Program-made: the position numbers and the translations under genes
Shown here: piece after piece, positions 7,834-15,500 of the stretch
Numbering within the stretch: the first letter of the stretch is position 1
How the letters are laid out: each line of letters starts with the position of its first letter
Source: an uncultured Clostridia bacterium
Lineage (GTDB): Bacteria > Bacillota_A > Clostridia > Oscillospirales > Oscillospiraceae
Length of the DNA stretch: 21,461 nucleotides
NCBI GenBank assembly: GCA_946410505.1
Contig: CAMKAP010000007.1
Coordinates: 1-21,461 of the forward strand
Direction of reading: 5' to 3'
Notes under the pieces: model-generated
Seen by the model: the letters and a program-made list of their open reading frames with translations, nothing else
Told to the model about the DNA's origin: nothing
The model's database searches: none

Positions 7834-9296
7834 GAAAAGCGGAAGCCATGGGCCGGATCAAAAAAAACTACCTGTACAATCTTGCATACCAGCTGCTCAC
7901 GCTTCTCGCGCCGATCGTCACCGCGCCCTATCTCACGCGTGTGCTCGGCGCGGACAAGCTCGGCATCTACAGCTATGTCAACGCCTCGGGGAATATCATC
8001 ACCACGCTCGCCCTGATCGGGATCTACGCCTACGGGACCCGGCAGACGGCCTACGTGCGCGACGACCGGCGGCGCCTGACGGAGACCTTCTGGGAGCTGG
8101 AGCTGGCGCGCCTGATGCTCGGCGCGGCGGGCACGGCGGCCTACCTCGTGTATGTGCGCTTCAATCCCGCGCACCGCTTCTATTTCCTGATCTACTACCC
8201 CTACCTCCTTGCGCAGTTTCTGGACTGCTCCTGGATCTATGTGGGGCTGGAGGACATGAAGATCGCCGTGACGAAGAACTTCGTCACAAAGCTTGTGAAT
8301 GTCTGCGGGGTGTTCCTGCTTGTCAGAAAGCGGGAGGACGTCTGGATCTACATCCTGATGCTCGCCGTCACCACGCTGATCGCCAATCTCAGCGTCTACC
8401 GGCAGCTGCCGCGCTATGTGGACCGCCCGGCCTTTGCGCTTCGCCGCATCCCGGCCCATCTCAAAGGCTCCCTGCATCTGTTCCTGCCCCAGGCCGCGTC
8501 CCTGTTCTACCTGCAGGTGGACAAGGTGATGCTCAAGTGGCTCACCGGGGAGACCGGCCAGCTCTCCTTCTACGACCAGGCGGAGAAGATCATTACGATC
8601 CCGCTGTCGCTGATCACGGTGCTCAGTACCGTGATGATGCCGCGCCTGGCCAACGAGTTTCAGAAAAACAACCGCGCGCAGATCGAATCGCTTCTGCTGA
8701 GAGCGGGGAGCTTTTCGCTTTTTCTGGCCTGCCCGATGATGCTGGGCATGCTGTGCATCGCGCGGCAGTTTATCCCCTGGTATCTGGGGGAGGAGTTTCT
8801 GCCCACCGCCTATGCCATGATGGCGCTGGTGCCCATCGTGCTCTTCAACTCGCTCTCCGGCATCTCCGGCGCGCAGTATTTCACGGCGACCGACCAGATC
8901 GGCATCCTCCTGCGGGCCTATGTGACGGCGGCCGCGGCAAATATGATTGTCAATGCGCTGCTGATCCCGCGCTGGGCCTATCTGGGCGCCGCGGCGGCGA
9001 CGGTGCTGTCGAGCCTGCTGTCGGTGGCGGTGCAGTATCGGTATCTTGCGCGGCAGGTGGACATTCGGCCGCTGCGGGGCGTACTGCTCCGGTATCTGGC
9101 GCTCTCGGCCGTGATGGCGGCGGCGGTCTTCGCGCTGACGCGGAAGCTGCCGGCGAGCGCGCTGACGACGCTGCTGCAGATCGCCCTGGGCGGGGGGATC
9201 TATCTGGGGCTCCTGGCCCTTCTTAAAGATTCCATTTTATTCCAGCTCTTATCGGAGCTCAAGCGATTCTTTACATCACGAAAGAGTGAGGGGTAA
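7830..9296 (+). CDS. Wzx-like polysaccharide flippase
   Basis: A 488-aa membrane protein of the polysaccharide transporter/MVF group (MOP superfamily), which moves the lipid-linked repeat unit across the membrane. The N-terminus NYLYNLAYQLLTLLAPIVTA followed by PYLTRVLGADKLGIYSY is the classical Wzx opening. FYDQAEKI and TVMMPRLA in the middle and about 14 hydrophobic segments complete the picture. Two starts are possible. TTG 7830 overlaps the upstream TGA and has GAGG 5 nt before it, while ATG 7848 (MGRIKKNYLYN) gives the family-typical N-terminus but a poorly spaced ribosome binding site. Confidence 0.9.
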   Translation: MRKAEAMGRIKKNYLYNLAYQLLTLLAPIVTAPYLTRVLGADKLGIYSYVNASGNIITTLALIGIYAYGTRQTAYVRDDRRRLTETFWELELARLMLGAAGTAAYLVYVRFNPAHRFYFLIYYPYLLAQFLDCSWIYVGLEDMKIAVTKNFVTKLVNVCGVFLLVRKREDVWIYILMLAVTTLIANLSVYRQLPRYVDRPAFALRRIPAHLKGSLHLFLPQAASLFYLQVDKVMLKWLTGETGQLSFYDQAEKIITIPLSLITVLSTVMMPRLANEFQKNNRAQIESLLLRAGSFSLFLACPMMLGMLCIARQFIPWYLGEEFLPTAYAMMALVPIVLFNSLSGISGAQYFTATDQIGILLRAYVTAAAANMIVNALLIPRWAYLGAAAATVLSSLLSVAVQYRYLARQVDIRPLRGVLLRYLALSAVMAAAVFALTRKLPASALTTLLQIALGGGIYLGLLALLKDSILFQLLSELKRFFTSRKSEG

Positions 9297-9298
9297 GT

Positions 9299-10345
9299 AT
9301 GACGGACTGGAAGGATTCCGTTCTCCTGATCACCGGCGGAACGGGGTCTTTTGGGAAGACGATCCTGAAGCGCTACATTGCGTCGGACATCGCGGAGATC
9401 CGCATTTTCTCGCGGGACGAGAAGAAGCAGGACGACATGCGCCACGCGCTGCAGATGTGCCACCCGGATCAGGCGTCAAAGGTCAAGTTTTACATCGGCA
9501 ATGTGCGTGATCCGCGCTCCCTGCGGGACGCGCTGGGCGGTGTGGACTATGTGTTCCACGCGGCGGCGCTCAAGCAGGTCCCATCCTGTGAGTTCTTCCC
9601 GATGGAAGCGGTGCGCACCAATATCGAAGGGACGGACAACCTGCTGCACGCGGCGATGGACGCGGGCGTGAAGAAGGTGGTGTGCCTCTCGACGGACAAG
9701 GCGGCCTATCCCATCAACGCCATGGGCATCTCCAAGGCGATGATGGAGCATGTGGTCACCGCCTGTGCCAGGACGGCGGCGGAGCGCGGCAGCGCGGTAT
9801 TCTGCTGCACCCGCTACGGCAATGTGATGTGCAGCAGGGGATCGGTGATCCCGCTGTTTGTGGAGCAGATCCGCGCGGGCAAGCCCGTGACGGTGACGGA
9901 CCCGGAGATGACCCGCTTCCTGATGAACCTGGACGAGGCGGTGGAGCTGGTGGAGTTTGCCTTTGCCAACGCGCATCCGGGGGATCTGTTTGTCCAGAAG
10001 GCGCCGGCCTGCACGATCGGGGATCTGGCGCTGGCGGTGCAGAAGCTCTTCGGCGACACCGGCATCCGTGTGATCGGGCCGCGCCACGGCGAGAAGAAGC
10101 ACGAGACGCTGATGACCGGCGAGGAGCGGCTGCGCAGCGAGGACATGGGCGCGTATTTCCGCATCGCGGCGGACAACCGCGACTTAAACTACGACAAGTT
10201 CGTAGTCAACGGCCGTCCGGTCTCGATGGACACGGCGTCCTACACCAGCGACAACACGCGCCGCCTGAATGTGGACGAGACGGTGGAGAAGCTCTTGAGC
10301 GTGCCGTATATCCGCAAGCTTCTGGACGAAGGGGCGGGGAGCTGA
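9299..10345 (+). CDS. capE-like: UDP-GlcNAc 4,6-dehydratase, CapE/FlaA1-like (polysaccharide biosynthesis SDR)
   Basis: A 348-aa extended short-chain dehydrogenase. TGGTGSFG (12-19) binds the NAD(P) cofactor, and STDKAAYPINAMGISK (131-146) is the active-site block, with Met142 and Lys146 in the M-x-x-x-K arrangement seen in CapE-type dehydratases in place of Tyr-x-x-x-Lys. The expected reaction is conversion of UDP-GlcNAc to a 6-deoxy-4-keto amino sugar nucleotide, the first step towards L-FucNAc and similar sugars. The CapF- and CapG-like enzymes that would finish L-FucNAc are not in the window. The start ATG follows the flippase by 2 nt with GAGGGG upstream. Family is clear; the exact product stereochemistry is inferred. 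Confidence 0.88.
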   Translation: MTDWKDSVLLITGGTGSFGKTILKRYIASDIAEIRIFSRDEKKQDDMRHALQMCHPDQASKVKFYIGNVRDPRSLRDALGGVDYVFHAAALKQVPSCEFFPMEAVRTNIEGTDNLLHAAMDAGVKKVVCLSTDKAAYPINAMGISKAMMEHVVTACARTAAERGSAVFCCTRYGNVMCSRGSVIPLFVEQIRAGKPVTVTDPEMTRFLMNLDEAVELVEFAFANAHPGDLFVQKAPACTIGDLALAVQKLFGDTGIRVIGPRHGEKKHETLMTGEERLRSEDMGAYFRIAADNRDLNYDKFVVNGRPVSMDTASYTSDNTRRLNVDETVEKLLSVPYIRKLLDEGAGS

Positions 10346-10349
10346 GCCG

Positions 10350-11240
10350 ATGGACCTGACGCAGGCGCAGATCCGCAGGCTGCGGGAGACGGAGCTCGGT
10401 CTGCTGGACGCCTTCGGCCGCGTCTGTGAGGAGCTGGGGCTGCGCTGGTTTCTGGTGCAGGGCTCGCTTCTGGGCGCGGTGCGGCACGGCGGCTTCATCC
10501 CCTGGGACGACGATATCGACGTGGGCATGCTGCGGGAGGACTTTGACCGCTTTGTGAAGGAGGCCCCGCCGCTGCTGCCGGGCTGGTGCTTCGTGCAGAC
10601 CCACGGGACGGACCCGGGCTATATGCAGTGCTTTGCGAAGCTGCGGGACCGGCGGACCGTGTTCTGGGAGACTACTTATAAAAATATCGCCATGGAGCAT
10701 GGCGTGTATCTGGACGTGTTCCCCTATGACCGCTACCCGGACGGGCTTTTGCGCGCGGGCTGGTATGAGCTGCGCAAGCTGCTGATCCGCTACCGGCTGC
10801 GGGAGCTGTATTACATCCCGTCGGACGCAGAGCGCAGCGCGGCCAACGCGGTCCGCGCGGTGCTGAAAGGGGCGGCGCGGCTCTGCTGGCCGACGACGGA
10901 GGGCGCATTTGCGGCGCAGGAGCGGATGATCCGCTCGGCGCGGGGGCGGCGGCTGATCAACGCAGGCGGCCCCTGGGGCCGGCGGGAGTGCCTGCCGGAA
11001 TCGGTCCTCGCCGGGCGCGGGACGCTGCGCTTTGAAGGCCGCGCGGTCCCGGTGATGGCGGACTATGACGGCTATCTGCGCCGGGTGTACGGGGACTATA
11101 TGCGTCTGCCGCCGCCGGAGAAGCGCGTGCCGCATCACCCGGTCTGGAAGCTGTCGCTTCCGGAGGAAGAAACAGGGCTTCAACACATGGACAGCCATGT
11201 TGAAGATAAAGCAGAATCAAAAAAAGGAGGCAATATATGA
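10350..11240 (+). CDS. LicD-family phosphotransferase/nucleotidyltransferase-like glycan-decorating enzyme
   Basis: The 296-aa product carries the LicD signature (residues 38-60) as GSLLGAVRHGG followed by FIPWDDDIDVG, with the acidic metal-binding DDDID, and later FAKLRD and YLDVFPYD. LicD proteins transfer a phospho-substituent, classically phosphocholine from CDP-choline, onto surface glycans such as pneumococcal teichoic acid or capsule. In this operon it would decorate the repeat unit. No CDP-choline synthesis gene (licABC) is present, so the substituent could instead be another phospho-group. The start is 4 nt after the dehydratase stop and preceded by GGGGAG. The last 20 residues (LQHMDSHVEDKAES onwards) are polar, and their DNA is noticeably more AT-rich than the rest. 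Confidence 0.88.
   Translation: MDLTQAQIRRLRETELGLLDAFGRVCEELGLRWFLVQGSLLGAVRHGGFIPWDDDIDVGMLREDFDRFVKEAPPLLPGWCFVQTHGTDPGYMQCFAKLRDRRTVFWETTYKNIAMEHGVYLDVFPYDRYPDGLLRAGWYELRKLLIRYRLRELYYIPSDAERSAANAVRAVLKGAARLCWPTTEGAFAAQERMIRSARGRRLINAGGPWGRRECLPESVLAGRGTLRFEGRAVPVMADYDGYLRRVYGDYMRLPPPEKRVPHHPVWKLSLPEEETGLQHMDSHVEDKAESKKGGNI
11178..11205 (+). other. Hairpin at the end of the LicD gene
   Basis: CTTCAACA-CA-TGG (11178-11190) can pair with CCATGTTGAAG (11195-11205) with a two-base bulge and a four-base loop. It lies inside the last codons of the LicD gene, about 30 nt upstream of the lipoprotein start. There is no U-run after it, so it is not a standard terminator; it could adjust mRNA stability or downstream translation, or be chance. 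Confidence 0.35.
11224..11230 (+). promoter_or_regulatory. Strong ribosome binding site of the lipoprotein gene
   Basis: AAGGAGG, a near-perfect match to the 16S anti-SD, sits 6 nt before ATG 11237. It is the strongest site in the operon and fixes the lipoprotein start, which overlaps the LicD stop by 4 nt. The lipoprotein is probably made in excess over the enzymes encoded upstream. Confidence 0.85.
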
Positions 11241-11788
11241 AAAAGAGAAGTCTGACGATACTTCTGCTGCTTCTTGCCCTCAGCCTGAGCCTGTTCGGCT
11301 GCGGCAAGGCGCAGGAGCAGCCCGCCGCGACGGAAGCGCCCGCGGCGGAGGAAGCGGCCCCGGCGGCGGAGGAAGCGGCCCCGGCGGAGGAAGCTGCCCC
11401 AGCGGAGGAAGCGGCCCCGGCGGAGGAAGAGGCGCAGGCCTTCCCGTTCCCGGAGGTCAAGTACGCGCAGGTGGAGACGCCTTACGGCACCCTGCAGTTC
11501 CCGGACACCTATGTGAACTCTCTGACGGTCGTGCAGGGAGAAGGGGAGATCTACAATCTGGTCTTCTCCGCGGAGGTGAGCGGGAAGAGCTACGATCTCT
11601 TCACGGTCTACATCGGCGCGGAGCCGGAGGACGTGATGTACTTCGGCCAGGTGACGGACGCCAACGGCACGGTGTCGGATGTGTACATCCAGCCCCACGA
11701 TCTGGGCGATCTGTCGGCCCTGAGCGCGGAGGATCAGGATCAGCTCTACTCCATGCAGGAAGCGCTCAACGAGCTGCTGCTGCAGTGA
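11237..11788 (+). CDS. Lipoprotein with acidic Ala/Pro/Glu repeat tether, C-terminal domain unknown
   Basis: A 183-aa secreted lipoprotein. The positively charged start MKKR, a long Leu-rich helix and the lipobox LFGC put the lipidated Cys at residue 22. Residues about 33-65 are five near-perfect copies of A-E-E-A-A-P, an extended acidic linker that would hold the following domain away from the membrane. The C-terminal part (about 70-183, from FPFPEVKYAQVETPYGTL) looks like a compact beta-rich domain with few charged clusters; I do not recognise it as a named family. It is followed at 6 nt by an Lgt-family gene and preceded by the polysaccharide genes with an ATGA overlap, so it belongs to the same transcript. 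A role in anchoring or sensing the polysaccharide is only a guess. Confidence 0.85.
   Translation: MKKRSLTILLLLLALSLSLFGCGKAQEQPAATEAPAAEEAAPAAEEAAPAEEAAPAEEAAPAEEEAQAFPFPEVKYAQVETPYGTLQFPDTYVNSLTVVQGEGEIYNLVFSAEVSGKSYDLFTVYIGAEPEDVMYFGQVTDANGTVSDVYIQPHDLGDLSALSAEDQDQLYSMQEALNELLLQ
11342..11434 (+). repeat. In-frame tandem repeat encoding AEEAAP
   Basis: About five copies of an 18-nt unit close to GCGGAGGAAGCGGCCCCG, two of them lengthened by one Ala codon. The copies are nearly identical at the DNA level, so the number is likely to vary between strains by slippage without frameshift when whole units change. Each unit also contains GGAGGA, an internal anti-SD match. Confidence 0.85.
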
Positions 11789-11794
11789 TCGGCC

Positions 11795-12441
11795 ATGGCG
11801 GGTTTTCTCTCTGAGCATTTTCTGATCCTTGTCCTTGTGTTGGCCTCGGCGCTGACCTTTCTGTGGCTGCTGCAGTTTCGGGAGCGGCTGCGGATGACCT
11901 GGTATGCGGCGCTGCTGCTCACCGTGCTGCACGTGTTCTACGGCGTGGGGACGGTGAAGCTGTTCGCGGCGATGGAGGGCGCGCCCGGCGGCATGAGCCT
12001 GTTCGGCGCGGTGTTCTTCATGCCGCTGGCGTACTTTGCCGGGGCAAAGCTTTTCAAGCGCTCCCCGGCGCTGGTGTTCGACGTGTTCACGCCCTGCACC
12101 GTGGTAACGCTGCTGTGCGCGCGCTTCAACTGCCTGCACGGGGGCTGCTGCCTCGGGCGGCAGATCAGCCTGCACAGCGCGCTGCGCTGGCCGACCCGCG
12201 AGGCCGAGATCCTCTTTTATCTGGTCTTCCTGTTCCTCCTTGCGCCGAAGATCCGAAAAGGGGAGACCAAGGGCGAGGTGTATCCGATCTATATGATCGC
12301 CTACGGCGCCTTTCGCGCCCTGGTGGAATGCTTCCGCGTCGCGGACGCGCCCGGCATTTTCCACATTTCCCATATCTGGGCCCTGCTCACTCTGGGCTTG
12401 GGCTTGAGCATATTCGCGGAGATGAAAGCCCGCGAAAAGAT
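11795..12441 (+). CDS. Lgt-family (prolipoprotein diacylglyceryl transferase-like) membrane protein, 3' end lost at adapter junction
   Basis: The 215 genuine codons encode a polytopic membrane protein with about six or seven hydrophobic segments. Lgt family features are CARFNCLHGGCCLGRQ (108-123), RWPTREAE (131-138) and YGAFRALVECFR (170-181), matching the YGxxRFxVExxR block of Lgt. Lgt attaches diacylglycerol to the lipobox Cys of lipoproteins. Where canonical Lgt has the GRIGNFINGE-type signature, this protein has a Cys-Cys pair (118-119) and lacks the signature Asn and Glu, so it is a paralogue rather than a clear housekeeping Lgt. It lies 6 nt after a lipoprotein gene. The reading frame runs into an Illumina adapter at 12442 and on into the next gene; the true C-terminus is missing but probably short, because a last membrane helix is already visible. 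Automated annotation would show one CDS from 11795 to 21028. Confidence 0.8.
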
Positions 12442-12470
12442 AATGATACGGCGACCACCGAGATCTACAC
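12442..12470. other. Illumina P5 adapter sequence (assembly artefact)
   Basis: These 29 nt are identical to the Illumina P5 flow-cell oligo, beginning AATGATACGGCGACC and ending GAGATCTACAC. In the frame used here they read MIRRPPRST, a known contaminant peptide in protein databases. The Read 1 primer sequence that normally follows P5 is not present. The junction therefore joins two genomic pieces that need not be adjacent. Confidence 0.97.
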
Positions 12471-12500
12471 ACAAAAGCAAGATCCCGATTTTTTACCGAA

Positions 12501-12508
12501 AAGGTGGG
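12501..12508 (+). promoter_or_regulatory. Ribosome binding site deciding the start of the giant protein
   Basis: AAGGTGGG ends 9 nt before ATG 12518 and is followed immediately by a textbook signal peptide. Together these show that translation starts at 12518, not at 11795. Only 47 nt (12471-12517) separate the adapter from this ATG, so the native promoter is not visible. Confidence 0.8.
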
Positions 12509-12517
12509 AAACAAACA

Positions 12518-15500
12518 ATGATCAAACAAATCGCAAAGCGCTGGCTGGCCTTCTCGCTGGTTCTGGTCATGCTCGTCGGCTTTATGCCCGCAACGGCGTA
12601 CGCGGCGAACGTGGATACCGGCGTCACCGGCCTGACAGCGGACAGTTCCGGCGGCGCATGGAGTTATTCCAATGGCACCATTAACGGTTCAGCCACGACC
12701 AGCGCCAATGAAGGATGCACCGGCACAACATACTCCAATCAGACCGGTACGCTGACCTTTACCAACAGCAGCGATGCTGTCGGCCAGTTGAGTTTTGATT
12801 ACGAACTCGGGTTGAACGGCGGCTCTGCCACAGTGGACGGTGTTAACGTCACAGCGGGCGCGTCTTTCAGCAAAACGCTCTCTGCCAACGAAACAGTCGC
12901 GGTTAAAATCACATCCAGTTCCACAGATGAGCAAACGACCACGATCACGATCAGCAACCTCAAGCTGACGGCGGAGAAGAACGTGGATGTCACCTTCAAA
13001 GCGCCGTCCCACGGTTCCTATACGGTCGACGGAACGGCTGTCACGGCCCAGACGGTGAAGACCGTGAAGACGACGGACTCCGTCGCCCTGTCCGCGACGG
13101 CTGCCAGCGGCTACAAGTTCTTCGGCTGGAAAAACGAGACGACGGGTTCCTATCTCTCGAACAGCGCCGCGTTCACGGCCTCTTTTTCCGAGGATACGAC
13201 GGTTTTCCCAGAATTTGTCGCGGAATCCGTGCCCGTCTTCCAGGTGGGCAGCATGCTCTATACCGATCTGAACGAGGCGATCAGCTACGCCCAGTCAAGC
13301 AGCACGGCGAAGATCACTCTCGTCTCTGACGGCACGCTGCCCGCCGGGAACTACACGATCCCCAGCGGCAAGACCCTGCTGATCCCCTTTGACGAGGCGC
13401 AGACCGTCTATACTTCGACTCCCGAGGTCGTCTACGGGGCGCATGCTACTCCCAGCGCTTTCCGCACGCTGACGATGGCCAGCGGCGCTACGATCACCGT
13501 GGCCGACGGCGGCGAGCTTTGCGTGCCCTCCAAACTCTGCGCGACCGGTACGGGAAGCGACTCCTGGAACGGCACACCCACCGGAAACCATGGCCGCATC
13601 ACGATGAATGCGGGCAGCGTCATTGACGTACAGGGCGGCGGCAAGCTCTATGCCTACGGCTATATCTCCGGCTCCGGCAATGTAGCCGCCCGCTCGGGTT
13701 CCGAGATCTGGGAATGCTTCCAGATCCGCTGCTGGCGCGGCGGCACCGCAACATCTTCTTCCCAATTTGAAGATAATAGTGTGTTCCCTCTGAGCCAATA
13801 TTACGTTCAGAATATCGAGGCACCTGTCACTTACTATGCCGGTGCGACCGAGAAGGTCTACACTGCTGTCAATATGTCGAGTAAGGCTTTTGCCGCAAGT
13901 GCCACCTTTATCGGCAGCGGCGGTATGTTCCAGATCGACAGCGGTTCCGCCACCAAGCGCTTCACCGGCGCAAGCGACCGGCTGGAGCTCACGGTTGACG
14001 GTAATTTCCGTGTGACCCCCATGTCTTTGAAAATCACCGGCCTGCCTCTGATCGGAAGTATCGACCTGAACACGGCAGATTTTGTGCTGCCCATTCAGAG
14101 CAACATCACGCTGAACGTCAATTCCGGCACCACCACGATCAGCCAGGACGTGGCCTTCCTCCCGGGCAGCGAGATGCACATTGCCAACGGCGCGACGGTT
14201 ACGCTTGCCAGTGGACACAAAGCCTATGTCTATGACAAGGATCAGTGGGGCGCCTATGCTGCTGCCGGACAGCAACTGGTCGTGGTGGGCTATTCCACGG
14301 TCAACGGCACCGCCGCCAAGCGCAGCGCAGCCAGTCTGGTGGACGCCAGAATCGACGTGAATGGAACGCTGACGGTTGACGGTGAGCTCTACACGACGGC
14401 TTCCGGCGCGGCCATCGTCAGCATCGGCGAGACCGGCAAAGTGGTTCTGACCGCAGCTCCGGGTAAAGAGACAACGACCCACCAGGCCACGCAGAGTGGT
14501 ACAGATATTAAAATAGAAGATATCACTATCACTCCCGCGCAGCTCCAGAACGGCGACGGTACTTACGTTCAGACAAGCGATCTGACTGCGGGGACGGAAA
14601 TCCCGTACAGCGCGGCCAATCACGCCTGGTCGCGGGATGCGCAGACCTTTACCGTCAAGTTCAATAAGAACGCTGCTGACGCCGAGGGAGAGATGGAAGA
14701 TCAGACCATCATCGTCGGCGAAGAAGGTATACTCAACGAGAACAAATTCACGCGCACCGGATATACCTTCAAGGGCTGGGCTATGCAGCAGCAGTCCGAG
14801 GATACCTATGAGGATAAATTTACCTTTACTGCTGAACAGACGAATGCGCTTTATCAGATGCTTCAGCAGCAGGGCGTGAGTGATCTCACCCTCTACGCCC
14901 AGTGGGAGGAAGCGGCTTCCTACACCGTCACGTGGAAGAACGGCGACACTGTTCTGGAGACGGACGAGAACGTTCTTTACAATGCGCGTCCGAGCTATGA
15001 CGGCGAGACGCCCGCCAAGGCCGAGGACGACGACAACTTCTACAACTTCGACGGCTGGGTCATCGAAGGCACAGAGAACGTGGTGGACCTCAAAACCGAA
15101 CGGGTCACCGGAGACGTGACCTACACCGCGCACTTTGCCGCCGAGGCGAAGATCGCCATCACCTTCCTGCCCGGCACGCCCGAGGGCGCGACGGTCACAG
15201 GCACGATGCCTGTCCAGAAGATCAGGAGCGGCGCCGATACCGCGCTGAACGCCAACGCCTTCCGGATCGAGGGCTACAGCTTCCAGCACTGGACCGACGG
15301 CACGAATACCTATATGGATCTCTGCCCGGTGAACTTCACCGCGGACACCACCCTGACCGCCGTCTGGGATAAGAATAAATACACGGTCACGCTGCATGCC
15401 AATGACGGAACTGAGGAAACGGATCTTATTCCGAATGTTGAATACGGCGATGACTTCACGATCCCGCAGCATCAGTTTGACCGCACCGGCTACACGCTGA

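Noticed and set aside
178..9463. Several long minus-strand open frames opposite the polysaccharide genes
   Set aside because: They are shadows of high-GC third-position codons, rich in His, Arg, Asp and Gly, with no domain motifs or ribosome binding sites.
12471..12517. Further adapter sequence (index plus Read 1 primer) after P5
   Set aside because: The bases after 12470 match neither TruSeq nor Nextera primer sequences; a short index of 8-10 nt cannot be excluded, but the sequence then leads into a normal ribosome binding site.
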